A stretch of 64,000 bases of DNA from Romanomermis culicivorax (taxonomy: Eukaryota > Nematoda > Enoplea > Mermithida > Mermithidae), in assembly GCA_963922205.1 (NCBI GenBank), contig CAWUHX010000005.1, positions 744,001 to 808,000 of the forward strand. Reading direction: 5' to 3'. The number at the start of each line of letters is the position of its first letter. Position 1 is the first letter of the stretch. Of this stretch, positions 1 through 9,785 are shown one piece after another. Under the pieces are notes generated by a model. It did not search any database, was not told the origin of the DNA, and saw only the letters and a list, made by a program, of their open reading frames with translations. The position numbers were made by a program, and so were the translations under genes.

Positions 1-325
1 CTTCTAAAAAACATTTTGGTGTCAAAATTTGAAAGCCTGGGAAAGATATGCAAAATTTACCATAGAAACCTTTATAATAACATTTTTGGGGATGTACATA
101 GTCTATCTCATGGTTGTGCAAATTAGCCAGTCAACACAAACTGTGTCTACACTGATTTGCATAGACAACATGCATTAGAAGGCTGTTCCTCTATGTTTTT
201 GGTGATTGTGTTTGTTTGTAAACGAGAAAATAGGAGGCCTGAAAGGCCTTTCCTATTTAACATTATTGATCCTTATTTGTGTGGAGACCCAGATTTCTGA
301 AGTACCACCCTGCATAGAAGCCATT
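1..325. repeat. Inverted repeat X, left copy
   Basis: This stretch is the reverse complement, with scattered mismatches, of about 8186-8586. Both share the series running from the aaaacattttggtgtcaaaa motif to the gtttgtttgtaaa and atttctgaagtaccaccctgc motifs. The right copy has about 75 extra bases between gtggaga and cccagatttctg, so the left copy has a small internal deletion. The repeat runs off the left edge of the window. The two copies bracket the Polinton-type genes, so they may be parts of two inverted element copies. Confidence 0.85.
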
Positions 326-620
326 TTTTGGCATGTTTTTATTTCGGTAAATGCCATATAAACCTGAGAGGAATTTGAGAATGGATGCATAACTCTATTG
401 TAATGAACACTTATTGCTTTCATAGACCAAGCCCTTTATCTCTATCACTATCAAACAATTTCTGAACAGCATATGTTTGTTTCCCCTATTTCTATTTTGT
501 TGTTTTAATGTTTGATACATTAGAGCAGAAAGCATGAGCTTGTGTACCAGGTTTTGACCTCAGGTTGTGTCTTGTTCCAGTGTAGTCATGAAATTTCATC
601 TAGCAAGAATCATGGAAATC
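326..620. repeat. Dispersed repeat Y, copy 1
   Basis: This is a direct, diverged copy of about 43985-44280. Shared landmarks include atgtttttatttc, ttgtaatgaa, the caagccctttatctctat series and tgtttgatacatta. I find no open frame and no terminal structure, so the class of repeat is unknown. Confidence 0.75.
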
Positions 621-714
621 AATGCCAAAAAGGACTTGACCACTGTTCTATCAAAGTTTATTTTGTCGACTACGATGTTCAACCTTGAGGTTGTTCAATC
701 CTTTGGCAGTTTAA

Positions 715-1045
715 GTTAAACATCGACAAAACCCATTCACATAAAAACTATACACAGGGATCCAGATCAGTAAACTTTTTCCACATGCATTAATTTTCTG
801 TCATCCCGTGGATATAAGTTTCAATGCTTTTCTCTTCTTTATGTACACCTGCACAAGAGACTTTGTTATGTAATTGAACCAACTGAATAAAAATCCCATA
901 ACAAAAAAAGAATGCAATATCAATGGCATAACTACCGTACTGTCAGATGTTGAACATCGAATCGATGTTAGTCAGGATTATTGAATTCACCTCACAGTTG
1001 TTGTTCAATCGTTTTTCAAAATTTTCTTCTTCATAATTCTTTTAC
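715..1045. repeat. Polinton-arm-like repeat T, extra copy
   Basis: This is a direct copy of about 3690-4010, a part of the Polinton terminal arm. The shared blocks are cacatgcattaattttctgtc, the taattgaaccaactgaataaaaat block and the tcagatgttgaacatc / ttgttgttcaatc block. Because the arm normally lies at the end of the element, this extra copy suggests a nested or rearranged second Polinton terminus left of the main one. Confidence 0.75.
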
Positions 1046-1207
1046 AAACTTTTCAAGGTTAATGGACCATGTATGATAAATGGACAAACTGAAAAGACTT
1101 GCTAAACATTTCTTTTAACCCGTGGATATAATGTTTAATAAAAATCCAGTAGACAGATATACAAGTGGAAATTAAGATAAACAGGACAGTATGACAGCTA
1201 CTGTGGG

Positions 1208-2687
1208 TTGTATATTTTGATCACCAACCCTGAAGTAGCCGAATCTGGGATGACAGCACCTTCTGTCACGCAGCTGCAACCTCAACCACAGGTTGTGAGG
1301 CAGCTGCAGACGAAAATGTTGCCACCGCCACCTGGCTTACCTATGCCGCAAGTGATACAAACATCTATGGATGCGAGTCAGTACTTGTCCAGTGTAGAAA
1401 GTCAAGCTCAGCTCGGAAGAAATTCCGATTGCCCAGGATGAGCAGAACGTGTATGACCAAGCTTATATTAATCAATACATGGATGCCGAAGGTGCAAAAA
1501 AGAAGGAGGAAGAACAGACAGCAGGGACACCTAGCCATACTGTGGTGGAAACACCACAAGAGCTGAAGAAAAGGAAATTCAAGTTCTAGCCTTGACCTGG
1601 GATGCAGAATGTGTTCCTCGATACTATACTGCTGAGGCTTTGAAAAATATGGAAGAAAAAGGCTTAAACAAATTTTCATAAATTTGAAAAAAAAGCAAAA
1701 AACAAAAGCCCGTCATTAGAAGAAAAAGGTAGGAAAGGCAATTGCGCAGCCTGCAAAGGTTATGCAGCCGAAACCTGCCAAAACTTCTGCTCCAGTCTTA
1801 GCAACTGTATCTGTGACCACCGTATCTTCAACTACTCCTATGTCACAGACTGCCTCTACAGATATTTTATCTACGGCAACGAGTCAGTCCACGCAATTTC
1901 TGTCGCAAGCTACGGACATCTCTGCTTCAGGGCGGCGTCAGCCTAAGGTGCAGGGAGCTTCTAGCAAGCCCCTGGTTGCAGGACAAAAAGTTAAAATCTT
2001 TACACCAGGAAAGATAAAGCCATTAACTCTGGTTACTGTTGACACAAATCAACAAACACCAGAAATGGGGGTGGAATTATTCTGGGATGTATTGTTGGAT
2101 TTTTGGCAAGTTACCAAGGATAAAAATAGAGCCAGAGGTCCGATTCCTTTTGCTACACCCGAATTGACTAATTATTTCTGCGATGAGCAGTTTGAAGATC
2201 ACGAGATTTGGCTGATGGTCAATAAAGCAGTCAAGACTATATACAAACTGTATCAGCCACAGTTTGATGTCCAAGAAGGATTTTTATATGATTCGCGAAA
2301 TATTCCAGAGCCACTATGGGATAGGATCATTCCGGAAATTGTTCTTGAATGGCTCACAGAATATCGAGCGAGTGTCATATTTACAGAGGTCAGATACTTG
2401 TGTTTAATGATATTCCTTATGCTTGACTATGTGCCACTTACGGCTGAGCAGATTGGTAAATGATCAGTCTCCGCCAAAGTGTTTGCAAACATCATGCTGT
2501 TACAGGAGTATCGAAGTGCCACTGCCTCAGATGTTTTTAAGACTGCCTATCGCTTGGTGATGTATAATTACAGTCAGCAAGCAGCGGAGATGGATGTCAA
2601 AAGGTCAGGTAGCCCAAGTCCTCCGACTACTGTTAAATTTAGCAAAGTTCAGAACGATGCTGGACAGACCTTTCAGACTTTATGCTG
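1208..2687 (+). pseudogene. Unrecognised protein gene, broken
   Basis: I do not recognise this gene. Plus-strand coding character is visible in three consecutive stretches: a Pro/Gln-rich N-terminal part (1208-1441, continuing in another frame to about 1588 with an acidic/Lys-rich segment), a 233-residue frame (1762-2463), and a 69-residue frame (2479-2687) in a different phase. The middle frame starts with a low-complexity Thr/Ser/Ala/Pro stretch. It then becomes a globular-looking, acidic, Trp-rich segment with motifs such as VELFWDVLLDFWQ and IPEPLWDRIIPEIVLEWL. The C-terminal piece ends in a basic Ser/Pro tail. The gene lies between two copies of Polinton-arm-like sequence, so it may be cargo of such an element. 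A host gene exon is the alternative. Frame changes near 1440, 1590 and 2465 could be frameshifts or unseen introns. Confidence 0.4.
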
Positions 2688-3189
2688 ACATTAAACCACA
2701 TGCATCTGATTTGATAAGCAATTAAATGCTTAATTTACAGCTGAACTACTAATTTTTTAAAACCTCTAATGATAATATAAATATGTTTCCAACATATTAT
2801 GGTGAGTCCAGGTCTGATTTGAAGTAGAAATTGGTCCTTCAAACCAGCAGGTGCAGTTTAACATTGTACAAATTCAAATTTTCCATTTTATGTGCTTTTA
2901 TTCTGTATTAACCCATACATACAATGTTTCAACACATATCTCTATTTTATATACATGAATGACATATATATTCACCAGGATTTGAACAGACCAAACGGGA
3001 ATATAAAATCATTGACTTAAGTACTGTTCTATCAATTTTCCCATTTCAAAATTAGCCGCTTGTGGCAAATATTACCATAACATTTCCTGGTGGTTATTCA
3101 ATCCTTTTGCATTTCGTCCTAATTTTTTATACACAAATATATATAAAGTCTTGGAATCAAAAACTAATAATTTGTTCAATGACTAACCG
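2688..3189. other. Non-coding spacer
   Basis: AT-rich sequence between the unrecognised gene and the Polinton arm. I see no gene, RNA or repeat in it. Confidence 0.5.
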
Positions 3190-3392
3190 GATTATTTCTT
3201 CAATCCAGTCAGGCAGAAAATTATGCCCATTCTTGCTTGCATAATAGAGCACATTTATTGGCAAACATTTTAATTGCATTGATAATTAAAATTGACAATT
3301 TGATAATAGATAATAGTAAAAAGTCGAAACAAATTCATAATAACTGTAAAAATTGTGAAAATTCATCCACCTATTGACACACAAATACGAAA

Positions 3393-3740
3393 TGGCTGGG
3401 TAAACATACATGGTTATTTTCAATAAAACCGGTTAATGTTTGCTCAACTAACATTATAGACAGATCTGGATCCAAACACAAAATTGCAATAAAAACAGTT
3501 TATGTATTCACATATAAAAACTTCACCGATCCAGATAGGTAAAAAATTTTTCTAGGTAAACATATATGGCTGGGTAAACATATACAGTTATTTGCAATTA
3601 AACCAGTTAATGTTTGCTCAACTAACATTATACACCAATCGGGATCCATAAACAAAATTGCAATAAAAATAGTTTATGTATTCTCATATAAAAACTAAAC
3701 ACACGGATCGAGATCCATAAAAAAAATTTCACATGCATTA
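3393..3740. repeat. Tandem duplication, two ~174-bp units
   Basis: Two head-to-tail units start at 3393 and 3567, each with atggctgggtaaacatat/c. Both share the gtttgctcaactaacattat and acaaaattgcaataaaaa blocks. The inverted mate near 51830-51990 has only one unit, so the duplication arose in, or was lost from, one arm after the arms separated. Confidence 0.8.
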
Positions 3741-4079
3741 ATTTTCTGTCATCCCGCGACATGATGTTTCAATGCTTTTCTCTTCTTTATGTATACCTGC
3801 AAAAAACACTTCATTATGTAATTGAACCAACTGAATAAAAATTCCATAACTAAGTGAGAATGCAACATAAATGGCTTAACTACCCTACTATCAGATGTTC
3901 AACATCTTATACATGTTACTCAGGATGATTGAATTCACTTTACTGTTGTTGTTCAATCATTTTACAAAATTTTATTTTTCAAAATTTCTTTTCAAACTTT
4001 TACAAAACACATGCTCAATTTTTGTTCTAACTAGTAGAAATAATGTTTCAATGAATTGCATACTCATCACGACAAAAAA

Positions 4080-4335
4080 ACTTGATCTAGATAAAAAAAA
4101 TTGATCCGGATCAGACATATCGATCTGGATCAAAACCTTATTATGTGATGTTAATTTACTCATCATGACGGAAAAATATGAAAAATTTTACTCTAGGTGA
4201 AAATTAGTAAATAAATTTTATCTGGATAAAATATTGATCTGAATCAAATTCTGATAATGTGACATGGAAATACTCATCACGACGAAAAAATTTGATCTAG
4301 TTTTTGATCAAAAAAAAATTTGATTACCTGATGGA
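4080..4335. repeat. GATC-rich subterminal region, left
   Basis: Repeated gatctagat, gatccggatc, gatctggatc and gatctgaatc motifs are spaced through this AT-rich stretch. The mate region at 51200-51490 has the same character, with even more copies. Short palindromic iterations near a terminus can be protein-binding sites, but no function is shown here. Confidence 0.6.
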
Positions 4336-4688
4336 CCCAATCCCGGTTTTAGTCATACCCTATTCTTTAAGCTGAAAAGTTCATTTTTCAGGTAGTATTC
4401 GAACAACTAGCTGAAACATTGATTTTAAAAGTCATCGTTTTTTGCCTATTTTCGCCAAAATTTCTGCCCTTCCTCTCCCTTTTGGTTCAAAATCATAAAA
4501 CATGCAAAAAAATGTTTTTTTTCTGTATTTGGCTTTTGTTTTTAGCAGTTTTTGTTTCTTTTTTGTGTTGATTTAGTGATTCATCCATCTGATTTTTAGA
4601 CTCAAAATGTGATTCTGTAGGAAGTTTTGCTGGTCTACCCCGTCATTTTGGTTCTGTAGGCTAAGGGATAATAGTTACAGGTGTAGGT

Positions 4689-4877
4689 TCAGCCATTTTT
4701 TGTTTCCATTGTTCTTCTAAAAATTTTTTTTTGTGCGACAGCTTTGTCCGCATTTTCCTCTTCTGAAATATTTTCTTTTTGTTCTTCTGCTCTTATTTCG
4801 GCTGTCACAATTGGATCTTCAATAATTTTGATCTTTTTCATGAGAGAATCATAAAAATCATGAGGAATTACATACAT
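4689..4877 (-). CDS. Small Polinton-associated protein (acidic, partial)
   Basis: This 62-residue frame begins MYVIPHDFYDSLMKK, then runs into a Glu-rich, highly charged segment. A short conserved start of the type 'M-hydrophobic-V/I-P-x-x-x-Y/F-x-x-L' is familiar to me from small genes that travel with capsid genes in invertebrate Polintons. That comparison is from memory and unverified. It sits 11 bases downstream of the preceding minus-strand gene, in the same orientation as the protease and capsid, consistent with a compact virion gene block. It may be truncated at its 3' end, where the element arm begins. The product's function is unknown. Confidence 0.4.
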   Translation of the reverse strand: MYVIPHDFYDSLMKKIKIIEDPIVTAEIRAEEQKENISEEENADKAVAQKKIFRRTMETKNG

Positions 4878-4888
4878 TTCTCAGACAT

Positions 4889-5215
4889 TCATTTTAGTCC
4901 TTTTTCAAGTGCTGAAAATAAGATTTTAATAAAATCGGGAGATTTCGACATCAAAATCTTTTGTTTATCAGTCTTTTTAGTTGCAGGTAATGCAATTAAA
5001 TATAAACCGTTCTCAAATTTGGTACAAAAATGTGGGTTTTCAATGCAAAAAGTACCCTTTAGTAAATGCATTGTAATTTGAGTTACGACTGAGAAAAATT
5101 CGTCAGGAGCATGCTTTGTTAACAATGATCGTACATTTTTCTTGATACCTTTATCCCCAAAGAGCTGAAAATATGGTTTAGATTTGTCAATTTCCTTTTG
5201 CGCTCTGGAATTCAC
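4889..5215 (-). CDS. Small Polinton-associated basic protein
   Basis: A 108-residue frame, rich in Lys. Its layout is: charged N-terminus with YFQLFGDKG; a helical middle (LLTKHAPDEFFSVVTQI); a segment ending LYLIALPATKKTDKQK; and a C-terminal tail of the type ILMSKSPDFIKILFSAL. I recognise this order (helical core, ALA-like basic loop, 'KR-K-IL-x-KxxxF' tail) from small proteins encoded next to F54H12.2-like capsid genes in metazoan Polintons. A role as a core or minor virion protein is inference. No stop or frameshift interrupts it, unlike its neighbours. The TTG/ATG start is uncertain. Confidence 0.5.
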   Translation of the reverse strand: MNSRAQKEIDKSKPYFQLFGDKGIKKNVRSLLTKHAPDEFFSVVTQITMHLLKGTFCIENPHFCTKFENGLYLIALPATKKTDKQKILMSKSPDFIKILFSALEKGLK

Positions 5216-5346
5216 TTTTTTCCAGTTATTTCTTTGTATTTATAGACTTCGCCATCTACTATCGAAAAAAGTGATCCAGGGATCCCGAACCCTTTTTATA
5301 CCTCTCACCACATCATGTTGCTTTCGCCTAAAGTGATGCATCAATT

Positions 5347-5366
5347 TATATATATATATATATATA
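5347..5366. repeat. (TA)n microsatellite
   Basis: A run of about ten TA units in the spacer between the minus-strand virion genes. Confidence 0.9.
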
Positions 5367-5481
5367 CGTATAGGTGCCAAAAAAGTCTGAACAACAGCCT
5401 CTACATGCATTATTATGTGCTGGTGGGTTGCTTAAAATAACATATTGAAGGTGGTGCTACTTTTCTCCATTTGTCTTAACT

Positions 5482-5497
5482 GGGGGGGGGGGGGGGG
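5482..5497. repeat. G homopolymer, 16 bases
   Basis: An uninterrupted run of G, striking in an AT-rich window. It could form a quadruplex, or it could be a sequencing length artefact. Confidence 0.9.
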
Positions 5498-5499
5498 TG

Positions 5500-6229
5500 G
5501 TGAGGTGTATGGGGCCGGACCTGAGTTTTTTAATCAGTTGAGTAGATCTTTTACTGGTACCTATACTATAATACATTACACCTACTCTATAATATATATC
5601 TCTCCCGATCCCTGTACAATCATTAAAGACTTCGCCAAATTACGATTGTTGCCTGGAAGGACAGGATATTCGAGCAAAGACGATTTTGGATGGAATCATT
5701 GGAGACATCAATCAGGAGGTAAGGATATTTTTTTCTCTTGCATGGCTTTGAGATAGGCATTTTTGAGGGGCCCATTACTTCTGTAAAGTTGGTAATTTAA
5801 GATATCGAGGGTATAGAGGTGGGGTGTTTTTTGTTAGTATAGAGTAATGAGTATTTCGATTGATCAGTGTCAATTAGGGGCCTTTGAAAAAGGGGTTTTG
5901 GGTGATGAAAAAGTTGAGAAGGTCCGATGGTACCCCAAAACTAAAAATTATTTCGCGAAACTATGGCTTTTGACAGCTAAATCGTCCACTATGCCAACAA
6001 GTGTTTTCACCAATCTCAGGAAATAGCTGCTCGATTTTCTCTAAATTTAAGCCTTGAATAAATGAAATATTGGTGAATTTTTCCGAAAATTTTTCGTTGT
6101 TGTAAAAATAAAGGATTGTCCCCATTTTTTGTTGGTAGTTCTAATCTGACAATTATTTAAGCAGTAAATACGTTTTTCCTGTATTTGTAGCTCGAGAAAT
6201 GATGAAATTTGCTGGTGATCGTAGAAAAA
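5500..6229. other. Decayed Polinton interval
   Basis: The stretch lies between the protease remnant and the small virion genes, all on the minus strand. I see no continuous frame. It probably holds decayed virion gene sequence, but no motif supports a call. Confidence 0.35.
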
Positions 6230-6690
6230 TTACATCATCAGAAAGTTCTTCCATATTTTTTGGCAAATACAGTTTTGGCCTTTTTCGCAAATGAGAATTC
6301 TCGAGTGCAAACATTTTTTGAACCAGCTACATAAAAGTTTACCGTTTTTTGTACTGTGATTTGTAAATTTGTTCTCAAGACTATTTATACTTTTTCCAGG
6401 GGTTAAAAGGTAGGTAGCATAAATGCTGTAAATTCCACAAACTGACGAAGTGTCTGACTGAAAGATTCTTGAGGATTTGATGATTTTCCTCCCTTGAGTG
6501 AATTTTCTGAATGCACCAGCAAGGCATCCCCAATAATATGAGGGATCATTCGCAGGACTATCAAAAAATATCACCTATGTTTTCGACTTGAAAAATAGTG
6601 CCCAATTAAGACCTGAATGCGAACTAGGAGCTGTATTGACTATAACTATCTCTCCCCTTAATATTAAATTATCACACAGGAATACACCTC
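6230..6690 (-). pseudogene. Adenain-like cysteine protease of Polinton (PRO), broken
   Basis: Read on the minus strand, this gives the order expected for the adenovirus-type (C5/ULP1-like) maturation protease that Polintons use to process capsid proteins. First comes a beta segment EIVIVNTAPSSHSGLNW, then VIFFDSPAND, then the catalytic-cysteine helix with DTSSVCGIYSIYATYLL. The Cys codon lies at 6437-6439. The histidine expected just before the Trp in the first motif reads Asn here (about 6601-6610), and an in-frame stop separates the first two motifs, so the copy is very likely dead. It follows the capsid gene on the same strand, which supports the identification. Confidence 0.65.
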
Positions 6691-6734
6691 CAAAGTTCTT
6701 CTAAAATGTAGAATCTAGCTGAATTGCTCTTTAT

Positions 6735-7725
6735 ATTCAATTTTTATACATTATGGAATATAATCCATAAACTTATCTCATTTTCCCATAAAATATAGGA
6801 AAAGATTGTATAATTTTGGTCAAAAGCTTCACTTTTCCATTGAGCTGTGAAACTTACTACTCCATTACTCAGGTGAGCTCTTCCTTCTTCAAGAATAATG
6901 TCGAAAGGTAGAATTTGGTTCCCCAGTTTCTAAGAAATCATCTAGCGTCTGAGTCTGTATACAGTTTCTGGACCATTCTCAAGGAGTTCAAGTATGGTTC
7001 TATCATGGAATCAAGAGGTTTCAAAGAAAGGGGAGGGTACTGTTTACTCCTCATAGTGATTTGTGCCGAAAGGCTATTTTGCCATGTGAAAGCAAATGGG
7101 TTTACTTAATAATTTCCAGAGATGGAAAGGGAGGGGGTTACTGCTGCAATAATTAAACGAGGTATCTGCCCATTATGAACAACATATATGCTCGAGTATA
7201 TCTGACCTGCAGTGAGTTGCGCAGTTCTGTCTGCAGCTTGATTTATTTTATATACAGTGGGTTTGCTTGTAAGCATCTTTCTAGAGCAAGCAAAGCAGAA
7301 TTACTCAAACTCAAGCATCTAACTTTTAGTACTATTGAGGAAATTACAAGTTCCTTAGAAGCATCAACTGTTGCCGACATCAGATGAAATTTAGTGTCTG
7401 GAGGAAACAGGCTGATAGAAAGTCTGATACCAGGAATAATTAATTTAGACTGTAACAGTAAATCTAGATGAAAAAACCAGCCATTACGACCAGCTTACTT
7501 GTTGCAAATTTTGAGATTCTTGTGTCTAAACCAGAATTAACATCTGCAGTGGAACTGTTGAATTTCCCTGCAGTTTTCTTGTGATATAATTGAGGCACTC
7601 TGACAGCTCCATTTTTAGCTATTGTGGTAAGTGTAGACAGTTTCTATGTAAGCTCGGTAGGGATAGGTTCCAGTCACTTGATCAACAATGACCCTATTAG
7701 CCATGAGGACACACAAAATCAGACA
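6735..7725 (-). pseudogene. Polinton jelly-roll capsid protein (F54H12.2-like), broken
   Basis: The minus strand matches the better-preserved copy at 50371-51040 base by base over about 400 bases: TGTYPYRAYIET, then the PQLY segment, ISKFATSK and LIIPGIR. It then continues past the point where that copy is deleted. Downstream pieces such as VRCLSLSNSALLALER, NPFAFTWQNS and VSFTAQWKSEAFDQ fit the second half of this family. F54H12.2-like proteins are virion structural proteins of metazoan Polintons with a predicted jelly-roll fold. That is family knowledge; the fold is not visible here. Several frameshifts and stops break the gene. The first third of the protein is missing upstream of about 7725. 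Confidence 0.65.
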
Positions 7726-8185
7726 CTTTCCGAATTTAAGAATTAAAATGAAATAATTTGTAAAACAAGAGTGGTTATTCTTCAATCAAATCTACATCTT
7801 CATAACAATGTTTGCTAAATTACTTTCAAATCATAAGATGTACGGAATTCAATATAATCATTTGATAAAAGCAATTATTGAAAAAAACTATGGTTTCTGA
7901 TTGATATTGTTGATTGTTCTATTCCATCCATACAAAATTCCATTGATGAATATTAAAAGGAGGTTAAAAATATAGTTGAAATGAGGGTGAGAAGACGGAA
8001 TCAGCTACTCGGTAATTCACCTAATCATGCTGAAAACTTAGGTAGAAATAGTCAACCTCAATCTCAACACAATTGTCAGCTGCTTTTGTTCCAAAGAACT
8101 ACAGATCATCTGATATAACTCTGAGGTCAGGTAACTTCTAATCATCAAGCAAAACTGAGAACTCAGGCTGAGAATTGAGTCATAA
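7726..8185. other. Spacer with short unassigned minus-strand frame
   Basis: A 94-residue minus-strand frame (8038-8322) overlaps the inverted repeat at its start. It contains VVYIYDS followed by a helical segment, which loosely recalls C48-type proteases of transposons, but no catalytic Cys motif is present. I do not assign it. The rest is AT-rich and featureless. Confidence 0.3.
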
Positions 8186-8586
8186 ATGTAGACTACCATG
8201 CAGGGTGGTACTTCAGAAATCTGGGTACCAAGGTGCATTCCCTCTGGTGTAAGAATATCTTGGAATGTCCAGGTAATGTAGATTGTAGTGGGGTGAAATA
8301 TCTCCACACAAATAATGATCAATAATGTAAAATAAAAAAGGCTGGTCAGGCCTCCTATTTTTTTTTACAAACAAACACAATGACCAAAAAACATAGAGTA
8401 ACAGGGTTCTAATGCATGTTGTCTATGCAAATGAGTGTAGACATAGTTTGTGTTGACTTTGACTAATTAGCACAACCATGAGATGGACTATGTACATCCC
8501 TGAAAATGTTATGAAAAAGTTTTCTATGGTAAATTTTGCATATCTTTCCCAGCCTTTCAAATTTTGACACCAAAATGTTTTTTAGA
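8186..8586. repeat. Inverted repeat X, right copy
   Basis: Reverse complement of 1-325, as described there. This copy keeps about 75 bases that the left one lacks. Confidence 0.85.
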
Positions 8587-9296
8587 ATTGTGGCTTTGCT
8601 AGTGGGAGAGAGGCTCCTCAATGCTCACTTGTCTGGAAAAACCAATCCCATTGTAGCATCAAAACTATGGTACTGATTATACTAGCATGAGAAAGATTCA
8701 TTATTGACCAGATTTAATGCAAAAAAATATCAAGCAAACTTGCAATACACTTTGATGCACTAGTGTCCTTTCAAAAATGACCCTATGGTCTTTGATGAAG
8801 CCCTTTTTAATGTTCTAAGTTATTTGTGGAATAAAATTTGCATGAAATTTTTAAAGAAATGTGTTAAGATGAATTTGTTACCTCTGACATTAAAAATAAC
8901 TTGTGAATGCAGTAGTTTTCTTGTGGGCAGAAAAAGAGACAAATTTAGCATTCATTTTGTTTGGTACCCTCTGGTTGAGATTTCAATCTAAAATTCTTGT
9001 GGGTGTGGCAGGACCAGTATATTGATGGTAGAACAGAAAAATTAATAATTGTACTTATGCAACCTTATTCAAAAGTTTCACTCCCTGCAAATCAGAATCA
9101 CTATTGGAGCATGCAAAAACCTGATGATTTTTTTATTGTCAACCATCATTAGAGGCATAGTCATAATTTTTCTGAAAAATAAAATTCCTCTTGTTTACAT
9201 TTTATGAAAGTTTTTGGCCATGTTAAGCCATGTTAGGCTTCTGTGGTGTGGAGGAGTTATGGCCATGTTAGGCTTCTGTGGTGTGGAGGAGGTGAG
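8587..9296. other. Non-coding, with short tandem duplication
   Basis: No gene is recognised. At about 9217-9290 a unit of roughly 36 bases (catgttaggcttctgtggtg and neighbours) is present twice, just outside the next inverted repeat. Confidence 0.5.
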
Positions 9297-9785
9297 GGCT
9301 GACCTTTGTGTTTATACAAAGGGAGTTGGAACAGTTCAACCACAGGCTAACAAAACACAAACACAACCAAAACTTTCTCACGGTAGTCTTAGATACCTTC
9401 TCTGTACTTTGCTAAGCCTCATGCCGAACACTATGACCTCTATTTCAGGAGATCCTACCCCTGTCTCCAATCCTAATCTTGTTGAAGCTTCGCCTATGCT
9501 GACAAAACAAAACTATTAGGGTGTCCAGCTTATTGTGGGTGAAATACAATGATGCTAATACAATAATAACAAAAGTAAACTAAAGAGTGATGGGTAATGC
9601 ATCCAATCTATACAGGGAAACACATAATAAAAAATCATCAAAAAAATACCCAACACATGGCATCACCAATCTATGTAAATTTTTCTTTTTCTTTTCCCTA
9701 CTTTTGGCTGCATTCACCACTTGGGCACTGATGCCATGTCTGAACTTGAACTGGTGCACTTACAGTAACCCTAGCAGTCAGCTGT
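9297..9785. repeat. Inverted repeat Z, left arm
   Basis: Reverse complement (diverged, with indels) of about 12530-13020. Shared blocks include the gtttatacaaag / caggctaacaaaacacaa block near the outer end, ggcatcac-aatctatgta, and the ttttggctg / gggcact blocks near the inner end. The pair flanks about 2.7 kb. It could be the long terminal repeats of a non-autonomous DNA element, or an old inverted duplication. Confidence 0.75.

Larger units (their letters stand above)
3190..4500. repeat. Polinton-type terminal arm, left (inverted partner at 51060-52170)
   Basis: The whole stretch is repeated in inverted orientation at about 51060-52170. Matches run from the aggcagaaaattatg-type block (3210; mate near 52140) through the ggtggatgaattttcacaat block to the caggtagtattcgaac block (4391; mate near 51155). 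It lies beyond the 3' end of the minus-strand virion genes, where a long terminal inverted repeat of a Polinton/Maverick would be expected. I could not place the exact terminus or a 6-bp target duplication. The left arm is longer than its mate, mainly through the internal tandem duplication at 3393-3740. Confidence 0.75.

Noticed and set aside
5482-5497. G16 run as a transfer or regulatory landmark
   Set aside because: Homopolymers of this length are common artefacts or slippage products, and nothing nearby supports a function.
8038-8322. Minus-strand frame with VVYIYDS as a C48-type protease
   Set aside because: Only one weak motif matches. No downstream D-C-G catalytic motif is present, and the frame overlaps a dispersed repeat.
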